Shown: positions 43,426 to 52,670 of the stretch, in pieces
Position numbering within the stretch: position 1 is the stretch's first letter
Layout: each line of letters starts with the position of its first letter
Origin: Nonomuraea corallina
GTDB taxonomy: Bacteria > Actinomycetota > Actinomycetes > Streptosporangiales > Streptosporangiaceae
Direction of reading: 5' to 3'
Length of the DNA: 64,000 nt
Assembly: GCF_027620315.1 (NCBI RefSeq)
Contig: NZ_JAPNNL010000018.1
Span: 1 to 64,000 of the forward strand
The notes under the pieces: model-generated
Told to the model about the DNA's origin: nothing
The model's input: the letters and a program-made list of their open reading frames with translations, nothing else
Database searches by the model: none
Translations under genes and position numbers: made by a program

Positions 43426-45600
43426 GTGAAGACGATGTACGCGAGGTACGCCAGGTACGCGAGGTCCCTGCCGGAGCCGGGCCGGGCGCGCGACAGGGCC
43501 GGGTTCCGGCTTCCCCGGCCGGTGAGGGTCGTCTTCTGGGTGGCGGTTGCCGTCACGCTGGTCGCCGGCGGACTGCTGTCCGGCCTGTTCCGGACGTCGC
43601 CGTTCGTGCCGTTCCTGTTAGGACTCGTGGTCGTCGCCGGGGCCGCCGTCCTGGTCCGGCTCCTGCTCAGGGACGGTGTGGAGACATACCGGCCCGGCTC
43701 CGTCGCCACCCGCTTCGCCGACGTACGGGGACAGGACGGCGTGGTCGAGCGGCTCCAGGAGCACCTCGCCCGCTGGCGCGAGGGCGGCGCGATCGAGGAG
43801 GGCGGCGGATCCGCGCCGGGCGGCCTGCTGCTGTGGGGGCCGCCGGGCCCCGGCAAGGCGCGGGTCGCCGAGGCCGTCGCGGGTGAGACCGGCAAGCCGT
43901 ACGTGGTCGTGGACGTGCGCGCGTTCGCCGCGGCTCCTCCGGCCGTCGGCGTCCTGAAGGTCAAGGCGCTCTTCATGAGGCTGCGCACGCTGGCGCTGCG
44001 CCACGGCGGCGTGGTCGTCCTCTTCGACGAGGCGGACGCGCCGGCCGGGCCGGTCCCCGGCGGCGGCCTCTCCGGCTGCAACGGCCTGGCCCACCTGTCG
44101 GAGGAGAGCCGCTCGGCGCTCGCCCGGCCGGATGCCGGTGCGGGCATGCGACGGGCGCTGATCAGCGAGTTGTCCAGGCTCAGGAGGCCACGCGGGCGTT
44201 TGCGCCGGCTGTCCGCGTACCGGGTCCTCGTCATCATGACCGCCCGCCGGCCCGACGCGCTGGACGGGGCGCTGCTGCGGACCGGCCGCGTCGACCGCGT
44301 CCACCAGGCCGGCCACCCGTCCGAGGCCGGGCGGCCGCGGGGCGTCGGGAGGCACGCGGCGGCCGTGCACGAGGCCTGCCACGCGGTGGTCGCGTACGTG
44401 ACGCGCGCCCGCCCGGAGCCCGGCGTCGCCACCATCGAGCAGGGCGCGGGTCATCTGGGCGGGGCCGCCGCGGCCAGGATCGAGGGCCGGCCCGCCCGGT
44501 GGAAGTCGGGGTACGAGGCCGACGTGATGGTCGCGCTCGCCTCCCTGGCGGGGGAGCGGATGTTCTTCGGCGGGGACAGCTCCTGCGACGTCTCCGGGGA
44601 CCTCCACTCGGCCACGCTCCTCACCGCCCTCATGGAGTCCTCGTGGGGGATGGGCTCGGACGTCTCCTCGCTGCCCGCCCTGCGGGAGCTGGGGATGGAC
44701 GAGGACCGCCGGTCGCTCGGGGAGCGGGTCGAACGCCACCTGGCGCGGCTGCTGGAGAAGACCGGGGACCTGCTCCAGGAGCATCGCCAGGACGTGCTGT
44801 GCCTGGCGCACGCGCTGGAGACGCACCGGACGCTCGACGGCGGCGACGTGGCGGCGATCCTGCGGCGGCGGCCCGGGCGGCGCGTCGACGGTACGGGGTA
44901 CGCCTCCGACGCGTTCGTGCGGGAACTGGAGGAGTACCACGCGGAGGTCGTCCGGGCGCACCAGGACCACGACCGGCTGGACCGCGACCCACCGGCCGTG
45001 CCGAGGGCAGGAGCGCGTCCTCGGGGGAGCGCGGCGGGGCGGGGAACAGGGGTGGGGGCGCGTCCCGGTGCGGGAATCCCGCTTTCGGAGGTCGGAGGGC
45101 CTGCTGGTGGAAGGCCGGCGGCGTATCGCGGAGCCCGGTCCGGTGCGGGCGGGGGGCCCGCGTTCGTGCCGTGGGGCACGCCGCCGCAGCCGGACGGGGC
45201 CGGGCAGCCGCCGCCGGAGCAGGGGAGGGGCCGGTGGTGGGTGGTCGTGGCCAGCGCGTTCACGCTCGTCGGGCTGGCCGTCGTACTCGCCCTGTCGCTG
45301 AACGGCGTGCTGACCGCCGGCCCCGCCGCCGGGACGGAGACCGGAGCGGCGGCCGCGCCCGGTCCCGGTGTCGCCTCGCCGTGGCTGCTGGTCGCGCTGT
45401 TCGTGGTGGTGGTGGCGGTGGTCGTCGGCGCCGGGCTCACCACCGTGGCCGTCAAGGCCATGCGGGCGGCGCGGGCCAAGGCGGACCGGGAGCGGGACGA
45501 GGCGCACGCCCGCGCCCAGTTCCTGGCGGCGGCGCTGGATCCCGACACCGCGATGCGGCTGCTCGGCTACGACGGCGGCGGGCGGCGCGAGCTCGCCTGA
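43426..45600 (+). CDS. Divergent FtsH-like AAA+/M41 membrane protein
   Basis: 724 residues. Two N-terminal membrane helices (about 32-85), then an AAA+ domain: FADVRGQDGVVERLQEHL, Walker A GPPGPGKAR (138-146; the usual Thr is Ala), Walker B VVLFDEAD (about 197-204) and TARRPDALDGALLRTGRVDR. The lid is shortened. An M41 site follows: HEACH (315-319) and SGDL later for the third ligand. The final ~190 residues are Pro/Gly-rich with two extra membrane helices (about 605-630, 650-680). The protease site looks intact while ATP binding is doubtful. GTG 43426 lies 9 nt after GGAGG. Confidence 0.8.
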   Translation: MKTMYARYARYARSLPEPGRARDRAGFRLPRPVRVVFWVAVAVTLVAGGLLSGLFRTSPFVPFLLGLVVVAGAAVLVRLLLRDGVETYRPGSVATRFADVRGQDGVVERLQEHLARWREGGAIEEGGGSAPGGLLLWGPPGPGKARVAEAVAGETGKPYVVVDVRAFAAAPPAVGVLKVKALFMRLRTLALRHGGVVVLFDEADAPAGPVPGGGLSGCNGLAHLSEESRSALARPDAGAGMRRALISELSRLRRPRGRLRRLSAYRVLVIMTARRPDALDGALLRTGRVDRVHQAGHPSEAGRPRGVGRHAAAVHEACHAVVAYVTRARPEPGVATIEQGAGHLGGAAAARIEGRPARWKSGYEADVMVALASLAGERMFFGGDSSCDVSGDLHSATLLTALMESSWGMGSDVSSLPALRELGMDEDRRSLGERVERHLARLLEKTGDLLQEHRQDVLCLAHALETHRTLDGGDVAAILRRRPGRRVDGTGYASDAFVRELEEYHAEVVRAHQDHDRLDRDPPAVPRAGARPRGSAAGRGTGVGARPGAGIPLSEVGGPAGGRPAAYRGARSGAGGGPAFVPWGTPPQPDGAGQPPPEQGRGRWWVVVASAFTLVGLAVVLALSLNGVLTAGPAAGTETGAAAAPGPGVASPWLLVALFVVVVAVVVGAGLTTVAVKAMRAARAKADRERDEAHARAQFLAAALDPDTAMRLLGYDGGGRRELA

Positions 45601-45645
45601 ACCGTACGGCTGAACCCCGGCCCCGCGGGTCACGTCATCAGGGGT

Positions 45646-46116
45646 ATGCGCGCTCCCTCCACCGTCCTCGTCCTCGCCGCTCTGCTGACCGCGTGCGCCG
45701 GCCCTCCGGTCTGCACGGCGATCGGCGTCCCCGTCGGGGTCCTGCTGGACGTCGAGCCGCCGCTCGCCGCCCGGGTGGACCGGGCGGAGCTGGAGGTGTG
45801 CTGGTCGGGGACGTGCCACCGGCCCGAGCTGATCCTGCACCCGGCCACCGCGGCCGTCGAGACGACCTGCGCGGGCGACACCTGCTCGGCCCGCATGGCC
45901 GAGACGGGCGGCGCGCACGGCTTCGCCTCCGTGCCCGGCCTGCCGAAGAGCCCGGTGCGGGTGCGTCTCACGCTCCGCGACGCTGAGGGCCGCTCCGTGC
46001 TCGGCCGCACTCTCGACGTCACCCCCGAAGGCCGCTTCCCCAACGGTCCCGAGTGCGGCGAGGGCGGCCCCAACGTGCAGCTCGTGGCCGGCTCTGGTGA
46101 CGTGCGCGCAAAGTAA
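45646..46116 (+). CDS. Cys-rich lipoprotein
   Basis: 156 residues. Signal peptide with lipobox LLTAC (Cys17). The mature part has two Cys pairs (CWSGTC, CAGDTC) plus one near the end (PECGEGG), probably disulfides outside the cell, and a beta-sandwich-like pattern. No family recognised. It lies between the FtsH-like gene and glnII. Confidence 0.7.
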   Translation: MRAPSTVLVLAALLTACAGPPVCTAIGVPVGVLLDVEPPLAARVDRAELEVCWSGTCHRPELILHPATAAVETTCAGDTCSARMAETGGAHGFASVPGLPKSPVRVRLTLRDAEGRSVLGRTLDVTPEGRFPNGPECGEGGPNVQLVAGSGDVRAK

Positions 46117-46132
46117 TCGCCTTAACACAGCG

Positions 46133-46148
46133 TTCACATTCGGGCAAA
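46133..46148 (+). promoter_or_regulatory. Weak GlnR-like half-site upstream of glnII
   Basis: TTCAC-N6-GCAAA resembles one a/b unit of the actinobacterial GlnR box (gTnAC-N6-GaAAc). The upstream GTAAT unit has the wrong spacing, so this is only suggestive. Confidence 0.25.
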
Positions 46149-46208
46149 AAGGGGGAAACGGCCGTACACGAGACTCGGCGTGGCTGACGAACATGGGAAA
46201 GGACCGCT

Positions 46209-47228
46209 GTGAGCTACAAGGCTGAGTACATCTGGATCGATGGCACCGAGCCCACCGCGCTGCTGCGCTCGAAGACCAAGATCCTGGCCGACGGGGTCGA
46301 GCCGCCGGTGTGGGGCTTCGACGGCTCCAGCACGAACCAGGCCGAGGGCCACAAGTCCGACCTCGTGCTCCGTCCCGTGCTCACCTGCCCCGACCCGATC
46401 CGCGGCGGTGACAGCGTGCTCGTGCTGTGCGAGGTCGAGATGGTCGACGGCGAACCGCACAAGAGCAACACCCGCGCCCTGCTCCGCCCGGTCGCCGAGC
46501 AGTACGCCGAGCATGACTCGTGGTTCGGCATCGAGCAGGAGTACACCTTCTTCAAGGGCAGCCGCCCGCTCGGCTTCCCCGAGGGCGGCTTCCCCGCCCC
46601 GCAGGGCCACTACTACTGCGGCGTCGGCGCCGAGGCCGTGTTCGGCCGCGAGATCGTCGAGCTCCACCTCGACCGCTGCCTCGCCGCCGGGCTGAAGGTC
46701 TCCGGCATCAACGCCGAGGTCATGCCCGGCCAGTGGGAGTTCCAGATCGGCCCGGCCGGGCCGATCGAGGTCGCCGACCACCTGTGGATCGCCCGCTGGC
46801 TGCTCTACCGCACCGCCGAGGAGTTCGGCGTGGAGGCCACCCTCGACGCCAAGCCCGCCCGCGGCGACTGGAACGGCGCCGGCGCGCACACCAACTTCTC
46901 CACCAGGGCCATGCGCGAGGGCTACGACGCGATCATCACCGCCTGCGAGGCTCTCGGCGAGGGCGACAAGCCCATGGAGCACATCACCCAGTACGGCGCC
47001 GACATCGAGAGCCGGCTGACCGGCGCGCACGAGACCGCTCCGTGGAACCGCTACAGCTACGGCGTCTCCGACCGCGGCGCGTCCGTCCGCATCCCGTGGC
47101 AGGTCGAGGTCGAGCGGAAGGGCTACATCGAGGACCGCCGCCCGAACGCCAACATCGACCCGTACGTGGTCACCCGCCTCCTCGTCGGCACCTGCTGCGC
47201 CGCCCTGGAGAAGGCCGGCCAGGTCTGA
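46209..47228 (+). CDS. glnII: Glutamine synthetase type II
   Basis: 339 residues, the short eukaryote-like GSII. EYIWIDG at the N-terminus, WGFDGSSTNQAEG, EQEYTFF (metal Glu), NAEVMPGQWEFQIGP, GAHTNFST and RGASVRIPWQVE are all present. It makes glutamine from glutamate, ammonia and ATP, is not adenylylated, and is normally the nitrogen-limitation enzyme in actinobacteria. GTG 46209 follows AAAGGA. Ended by a strong bidirectional hairpin. Confidence 0.96.
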   Translation: MSYKAEYIWIDGTEPTALLRSKTKILADGVEPPVWGFDGSSTNQAEGHKSDLVLRPVLTCPDPIRGGDSVLVLCEVEMVDGEPHKSNTRALLRPVAEQYAEHDSWFGIEQEYTFFKGSRPLGFPEGGFPAPQGHYYCGVGAEAVFGREIVELHLDRCLAAGLKVSGINAEVMPGQWEFQIGPAGPIEVADHLWIARWLLYRTAEEFGVEATLDAKPARGDWNGAGAHTNFSTRAMREGYDAIITACEALGEGDKPMEHITQYGADIESRLTGAHETAPWNRYSYGVSDRGASVRIPWQVEVERKGYIEDRRPNANIDPYVVTRLLVGTCCAALEKAGQV

Positions 47229-47251
47229 TCCACCGCCTCGCCAGGAGGGGA

Positions 47252-47287
47252 GAGAACGCGGGCACCCCCGATGGGGCCCGCGTTCTC
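47252..47287. terminator. Bidirectional terminator between glnII and the CehA/McbA-like gene
   Basis: GAGAACGCGGGC (47252-47263) and GCCCGCGTTCTC (47276-47287) form a perfect 12-bp stem; the 12-nt loop contains its own CCC/GGG pairing. Confidence 0.8.
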
Positions 47288-47288
47288 C

Positions 47289-48611
47289 TCAGCGGAGGCG
47301 CGCCAGGTACACCCGCCGCGCCTCCTCCACCACCTCCAGGACGTCCTCGGCCACCCGGTCCCTGACCTGCTTCTCCAGCAGGTCGAGCCAGCGCAGGCAG
47401 AACGTCACGTCCTCCTCCCTGGCCACCCTCCGGTGACACACGTCCAGGTAGACCGGGCTGCTGTGGGCGACCACCCGCCCGCCGCCGCCCTCCGCGACCG
47501 CGACCACGTACGTCGGCCACACCACCGGCAGGCAGGCGTCCAGGCCATCGGCGGACGCCCCGGCGGGCCCCGACGCCAGCTCGCCGTCGGCGGTCAGCAG
47601 CCGCACCCGCTCCGCCCCCTCGCCGAGCACGCGCGCCGTCACCCGCACCGTCCCGCCCGGCCTCAGGTCGAGCGTGGCGCCCGGCCCGCGGCCGTCCACC
47701 TCCAGCTCCAGGAACGGGCCGGTGGTGACGAACGTGTGCCCCCGCCGCACCGCCCTGGCGTACGCGCCCGCGGTCAGCCGCCCGTCGACCCGCGCGTACG
47801 TGCGTTCCCGGCCAATCGGGCCGAGCCGGCGGGTGCCGCCGCCCGTGGCCCCGATCCGGTTGCCCGCCCCGATCAGCCGCCGGTACGCCGCCGGGGACCC
47901 GATCGCGGACGAGAAGCCGTCGACCAGCCCCAGCGCCGCGTCCACCACGGCCAGCCGCGCGTCGCCCCCCGCGTCGCCCCCGCTCATCAGCTGGTCGGCC
48001 GTCTCGGCGGGACCGGCGCAGGGGTTCGCGTAGGCCGCCAGGGCCCCGCGGTCGCGCACCGCGCGCAGCGTCTCGGGGGTGAGCGGCCACGCGCCGAGCC
48101 CGCGCACCTGGTGGACCAGGTCGACCCGGGCCACGTGCGCGCCGTCCGACCACGGCAGGTCGCGGCCCGCCCAGTGGTCCAGCGTCTCGCCGTCGTGCGC
48201 CACCAGATTGATCACGTGCAGGTCCTCGCCGTGCTGGGCGGCGGCCACCCATCCCGCCGGGCGGTTCAGCGGGACGTGCAGGTCGGCGCCGTACCAGCCG
48301 CGCGCCGCGGCGTCGTACAGACGCGGCGGGGTGAGCTCCACCAGCGTCTCGCCCGGACAGGGCAGCAGCGTGGTCTCCACGCTCGCGTGCTCGGGGCCTC
48401 TCGCCGCCCGGACGGTGACCGGCTCGCCCGGCACGGCCAGGACGAGATCGTCGCCGTGGAAGTACGGCAGGCCGTCGAGATCGTGGGCGGGAACCGTGCC
48501 GGGCGGGCACCAGCCGCGGCCGTCGCGGGTCCGGACGCTCCAGCGGCAGGGGACGCCGGCCCGCAGGCGGAGGACCGGCCGACCAGCTAATGGTTTCAGA
48601 TAGTCACACAT
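47289..48611 (-). CDS. CehA/McbA-family (PHP-like) protein with altered metal motif
   Basis: 440 residues. The layout matches CehA/McbA metallohydrolases: an N-terminal beta domain, a WYGADLHVP motif at about 105-115, a Gly/Ala-rich barrel, TYARVDGRLTAGAYARAVRRGHTFVTTGPFL and a C-terminal beta domain. Typical members read DLHVH; here the second His is Pro, so metal binding and hydrolase activity are doubtful. No signal peptide. Convergent with glnII. Confidence 0.75.
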   Translation of the reverse strand: MCDYLKPLAGRPVLRLRAGVPCRWSVRTRDGRGWCPPGTVPAHDLDGLPYFHGDDLVLAVPGEPVTVRAARGPEHASVETTLLPCPGETLVELTPPRLYDAAARGWYGADLHVPLNRPAGWVAAAQHGEDLHVINLVAHDGETLDHWAGRDLPWSDGAHVARVDLVHQVRGLGAWPLTPETLRAVRDRGALAAYANPCAGPAETADQLMSGGDAGGDARLAVVDAALGLVDGFSSAIGSPAAYRRLIGAGNRIGATGGGTRRLGPIGRERTYARVDGRLTAGAYARAVRRGHTFVTTGPFLELEVDGRGPGATLDLRPGGTVRVTARVLGEGAERVRLLTADGELASGPAGASADGLDACLPVVWPTYVVAVAEGGGGRVVAHSSPVYLDVCHRRVAREEDVTFCLRWLDLLEKQVRDRVAEDVLEVVEEARRVYLARLR

Positions 48612-48720
48612 CGGCTTCTCCCCGTGATCGAAGGCGCCGCCATCGTGACACGACCGTGTCCCGCCGGGAAGGGCCCCGTTCCCGGCGGGGGTGGCTTCCG
48701 TTACACCCGGTGGTAAAGAC

Positions 48721-50256
48721 CTAGAGCCGGAACTCCGGATCGGGGGTAATCTCCGCCACGTCCATCTGCGCCTTCTGCAGCCGGCCGGAGTGGTCCCAGT
48801 TCATCGACTGCCAGCGGGTGAACTGGTCGAGCACCCACATCCCCGACTGGCGGCTGCCGTTGCCCGACTTGCCGTTGCCGCCGAACGGCAGATGGGCCTC
48901 CGCCCCGGAGGTCGAGTTGTTGACGCTGACCATGCCCGCGGAGATGCCCTCGCGGAAGGCGAAGGCGTGCTTGGCGTCGGTGGTGTAGATGGAGCTGGAC
49001 AGGCCGTAGCCGGGCCGGTTGGCCAGCTCGATCGCCTCGCTCAGGGTGGAGAACGTGGTGACGCCGACGATCGGGCCGAACGTCTCCTCCAGGAAGAGCC
49101 GGTCGTCCGGCCGGACCCCGTCGACCACGACCGGGTGGTAGTAGAGGCCGTCGTCGCCGGTGAAGCCGGCGCGCGGGCTGCCGGCGGTGATCCGCCCGGT
49201 GGGGCCGGACACGACCCGGTGGTGCGGCTGGATCCAGGTCAGGTACTCCTCGTACCGGTCGGCGAACTTCTGGTCGAGCAGCGGGCCCGCCAGCACGTCC
49301 TCGCGCGGGTCGCCGACCCGGGCGGCGTCCAGCGCCCGGACGAGGCGGGCGGTGAAGTCCTCATGGACGCTCTCGTGCACGATCACGGTGCCCAGGCTGG
49401 TGCAGCGCTGGCCCGCCGTGCCGAACCCGGAGAACAGCGCGCCCTCCACGGCCAGGTCCAGGTCGGCGTCCGGCATGATCACCATCGGGTTCTTGCCGCC
49501 GAGCTCCAGGCAGGGCGACTGCAGGTGGCGGCCCGCCAGCTCGCCGACCTTCCTGCCCACCTCACTCGAACCGGTGAACCCGATCTTGTCGACCGTGCCC
49601 TCGGTGAGCGCCTGCTCCAGGCCCGCGAAGGTCTGCGGGCCGTCGGCGAACACCACGTTGAGCACGCCGTCGGGCAGGCCGGAGGCGGCGAACAGCCGGT
49701 ACATCGCGTGCGCCGACGCGGCGGCGTACTCGGCCGGCTTCCACACCACCGCGTTGCCGCACAGCAGGGCGGGCACGAGATACCACGACGGGACCGCCAC
49801 CGGGAAGTTGCCCGCCGTGATCACCGTGGCCACGCCCACCGGGTTGCGGAAGGTGAACAGGTTCTTGTCCGGCATCTCCGAGGGGACGGTCTGCCCGTAC
49901 AGCCTGCGGCCCTCGCCCAGGAAGAAGTCGCACGTGTCGACGATCTCCCGCACCTCGCCGAGCGCCTCCGCGTACGGCTTGCCGATCTCCTCGGTCACCA
50001 GCGCGGCCAGGCTCTCCGCGTTGTCCTCCACCAGCCTGCCGATCGAGGCGATCACCCGGCCGCGGACCGGTGCCGAGACCTTCGCCCACTCCCGCTGGGC
50101 GTCCCTGGCGGTGCGGCAGGCGGCGGCGAACGTGTCGGCGTCGGCCATCCCGACCCGCGCCACCACGTCGCCGAGCCTGGCGGGGTTGACAGAGGCGTAC
50201 GTGTCCGAGCCGGCGGCGTCCTTGCCGCCGACCACGGAAACAATCTGACGGGTCAC
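48721..50256 (-). CDS. Aldehyde dehydrogenase (NAD(P)+)
   Basis: 511 residues, ALDH superfamily. Cofactor region FTGSSEVG at about 226, LELGGKNPMVI with the general-base Glu, and the catalytic Cys in GTAGQRCTS at about 284. TFGPIVGV and HLPFGGNGKSGNG near the end are typical. GTG 50256 has an excellent AGGAGGG 5 nt upstream, better than ATG 50271. The sequence suggests a semialdehyde-type substrate, but this cannot be fixed. Confidence 0.9.
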   Translation of the reverse strand: MTRQIVSVVGGKDAAGSDTYASVNPARLGDVVARVGMADADTFAAACRTARDAQREWAKVSAPVRGRVIASIGRLVEDNAESLAALVTEEIGKPYAEALGEVREIVDTCDFFLGEGRRLYGQTVPSEMPDKNLFTFRNPVGVATVITAGNFPVAVPSWYLVPALLCGNAVVWKPAEYAAASAHAMYRLFAASGLPDGVLNVVFADGPQTFAGLEQALTEGTVDKIGFTGSSEVGRKVGELAGRHLQSPCLELGGKNPMVIMPDADLDLAVEGALFSGFGTAGQRCTSLGTVIVHESVHEDFTARLVRALDAARVGDPREDVLAGPLLDQKFADRYEEYLTWIQPHHRVVSGPTGRITAGSPRAGFTGDDGLYYHPVVVDGVRPDDRLFLEETFGPIVGVTTFSTLSEAIELANRPGYGLSSSIYTTDAKHAFAFREGISAGMVSVNNSTSGAEAHLPFGGNGKSGNGSRQSGMWVLDQFTRWQSMNWDHSGRLQKAQMDVAEITPDPEFRL

Positions 50257-50372
50257 GGGTGCCCTCCTCATAGGTTCTCCGGTCAGACAATCATCTCCCG
50301 GGACATTTCCCAACTTACGCATCGGGCCAGGGATTTCCTCCGGGAGGAGAGCCGGGCGGCTAGCGTGTTCCT

Positions 50373-50717
50373 ATGATCATCCGTACCTGGAGAGGCTGGA
50401 CGCGAGCGGCCGACGCCGCCGACTACGAGGCCTACCTGATGCGCACCGGGTTCGCCGAATACACCGCCACCCCCGGCAACCGGGGCGCCTACTTCACCCG
50501 TCGCGACGCGGGGGAGCGCGCCGAGTTCTTCCTGATCACGATGTGGGACTCGTGGGAGGCGGTGAAGGCGTTCGCCGGGGAGGACCCGGCCGTGGCCGTC
50601 TTCTACCCCGAGGACGACCGCTTCCTGGTCGACAAGGAGCTGACCGTGGACCACTACGAGCTGTTCGCCAGTACGGGGGACGGGCCCCGGCCGCCGGACG
50701 CGGCGCCCGCCCCCTGA
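50373..50717 (+). CDS. ABM-like (dimeric alpha-beta barrel) protein
   Basis: 114 residues. WRGWTRAADAADYEAYLMRTGFAEYTATPGNRGAYFTRR...EFFLITMWDSWEAVKAFAGED is the antibiotic-biosynthesis-monooxygenase-like ferredoxin fold used for small monooxygenases and sensors. No cofactor residues can be assigned. Divergent from the aldehyde dehydrogenase, convergent with the ABC-F gene. Confidence 0.7.
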   Translation: MIIRTWRGWTRAADAADYEAYLMRTGFAEYTATPGNRGAYFTRRDAGERAEFFLITMWDSWEAVKAFAGEDPAVAVFYPEDDRFLVDKELTVDHYELFASTGDGPRPPDAAPAP

Positions 50718-50738
50718 CCGCCGGGGCCCGCGCGCCGT

Positions 50739-52316
50739 TCACCGCTCCTTCGACAGCCACCGGGTGACCTCCAGCGTCTCCAGGAAGGGCAGGTCGTGGC
50801 TGACCACGATCAGCGCTCCCCGGTAGGCCGACAGGGCCTGGGAGAGCTGGCGGACGCTGGCCAGGTCGAGGTTGTTGGTGGGCTCGTCCAGCAGCAGGAG
50901 CTGCGGCGGGGGCTCGGCCGACAGCAGCGCCGCCAGCACCGCGCGGAACCGCTCGCCGCCTGACAGCGTGCCCGCCGGCCGCTCCGCCCGCTCGCCCCGG
51001 AACAGGAACCGCGCCAGCCGCGCCCGCACCTCGTTCACCGGCGCGGACGGCGCGAAGCGGCGCACGTTGGCGAGCACGCTCAGCGAGTCGTCCAGCAAAT
51101 CGAGCCGCTGGGGCAGATAGCCGGCGCGGACCGGGCCGCCGCCGGCGATCCGCTTCAGCAGGGTCGTCTTGCCGGAGCCGTTCGGGCCGATCAGGGCGAT
51201 CCGCTCGGGGCCCCGGACGACCAGCTCCTCGACCGGCTCGCCCTCGCCGTCCGGGCCGCCGCGCAGCTCGTACAGGCCCGTCAGCCCGGAGAGGGTCAGG
51301 ACCGTGCGGCCGGCCGGGACCTCGGTCTCCGGCAGCGTGACCCTGATCTCGTCGTCCTCGCGCAGCGCCTGCTCGGCCTCGGTGAGGCGGTCGCGGGCCT
51401 GGTCCAGCCGCTCGGCGTGGGTGGCGCGGTGCTTGCCCGCCGACACCTGCGCGGCCCGCTTCCGGGCGCCCATGACGATCTTCGGCTCGCGCTTGTTGGC
51501 GTTCATCTTGTTGCCGTACCTGACCCTGCGGTCCAGCTTGGTGGCCGCCTCCTCCAGCTCGCGCCGCTGCCGGCGGACGTCGCCCTCGGCGGCGCGGATC
51601 GAGCGCTCGGCCGCCTCCCGCTCGACCTCCAGCGTCTCCTCGTACGCGGTCAGGTTCCCGCCGAACATCCGCACCGTGCCGTCCCGCAGGTCGGCGACCT
51701 GGTCGACGAGGTCGAGCAGGGTCCGGTCGTGACTGACCACCACGAGCACCCCGGACCACGACCGGACGGCGGCGTAGAGCCGGCGGCGGGCGTCCAGGTC
51801 CAGGTTGTTGGTCGGCTCGTCGAGCAGGAGCACCTCCGGGCGGCGTACGAGGAGCGCGGCCAGCCCGGTCAGGACCACCTCGCCGCCGGACAGGGTGGCG
51901 GCGGTGCGGTCCAGGTCGAGGTGGCCGAGGCCGAGCCGGTCGAGCTCGGCCCGGGCGCGCTCCTCGATGTCCCAGTCGTCGCCGATCACGGTGAAGTGCT
52001 CGGCGGCGGCGTCCCCGCTCTCGATGGCGTGCAGGGCGGCGCGCTGCCGGGTGATGCCGAGCAGGTCGGCGACGGTGCTGCCGGTGGCCAGCGGGAGGTT
52101 CTGCGGGAGATATCCGACCTCGCCGGCCACGCTGATCGTGCCGGAGGACGGGCGCAGCTCGCCGGCGATCAGCCGCAGGAGGGTCGACTTGCCGGATCCG
52201 TTGACGCCCACCAGGCCGGTGCGGCCGGGACCGAAGGCGACGTCGAGGTCCGACACGACGGGCGTGCCGTCGGCCCACTCGAACGAGATGGCGTCACAGA
52301 CGATGGAGAAAGACAT
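50739..52316 (-). CDS. ABC-F family ATPase
   Basis: 525 residues with two fused NBDs and no membrane segments. Walker A GVNGSGKST and GPNGSGKTT; signatures TLSGGEVVL and TLSGGERFR; both Walker B motifs end DEPTNNLDL. The inter-domain linker (about 230-300) is basic and helical, the ribosome-contacting element. Members act on the ribosome: antibiotic protection or translation-factor roles. The shape resembles resistance-type proteins of antibiotic producers. ATG 52316 lies 8 nt after GGGAG. Confidence 0.92.
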   Translation of the reverse strand: MSFSIVCDAISFEWADGTPVVSDLDVAFGPGRTGLVGVNGSGKSTLLRLIAGELRPSSGTISVAGEVGYLPQNLPLATGSTVADLLGITRQRAALHAIESGDAAAEHFTVIGDDWDIEERARAELDRLGLGHLDLDRTAATLSGGEVVLTGLAALLVRRPEVLLLDEPTNNLDLDARRRLYAAVRSWSGVLVVVSHDRTLLDLVDQVADLRDGTVRMFGGNLTAYEETLEVEREAAERSIRAAEGDVRRQRRELEEAATKLDRRVRYGNKMNANKREPKIVMGARKRAAQVSAGKHRATHAERLDQARDRLTEAEQALREDDEIRVTLPETEVPAGRTVLTLSGLTGLYELRGGPDGEGEPVEELVVRGPERIALIGPNGSGKTTLLKRIAGGGPVRAGYLPQRLDLLDDSLSVLANVRRFAPSAPVNEVRARLARFLFRGERAERPAGTLSGGERFRAVLAALLSAEPPPQLLLLDEPTNNLDLASVRQLSQALSAYRGALIVVSHDLPFLETLEVTRWLSKER

Positions 52317-52670
52317 AAGGGCGGCTCCCAGACGTGTCTAGCGATTTCGGGACACGTGGAGACACCGCGCGGGCGCAGGCCATGAAGACCGGAAGGGAGG
52401 ATCGCGGGCCGGAGTCGAGGCGATCGTCTGAGGTCGGGCGTGCGCACAGCGAAGGTGGCGCGGCGTCTCGGCCTCAGATCTCCAACAGGATCACCTCAGG
52501 GGTCGGCGACAAGGACCCCCGTACAGTACCCGCTCCGGCCCGGGTGATCAAACGGTTTTTCGCCGAGGGGTGGAGCCAGTTGCACCCCCGATGTGCATCT
52601 GGGGTCATTCCCGCGGCGGGCCGCGCCCCCTAGCGTCGTGGACAGGCGTTCACGAGTCGAGGGGGTCGAC
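52317..52670. other. Divergent region between the ABC-F and flavin-oxidase genes
   Basis: 354 bp without a credible gene. On the ABC-F side, ACGTGTC (52332-52338) pairs with GACACGT (52351-52357) just ahead of its ribosome site. On the oxidase side, TGCAC/GTGCA arms overlap a CACCCCC/GGGGT element near 52575-52612, and TAGCGT at 52631-52636 resembles an actinobacterial -10. Confidence 0.45.

Noticed and set aside
46097-46148. Full GlnR box upstream of glnII
   Set aside because: Only one unit is recognisable and the upstream unit is off by two bases in spacing; retained only as a weak half-site.
43618-46194. 858-codon minus-strand open frame
   Set aside because: Antisense to the FtsH-like protein and the lipoprotein; composition is typical of a high-GC shadow frame with no domain.
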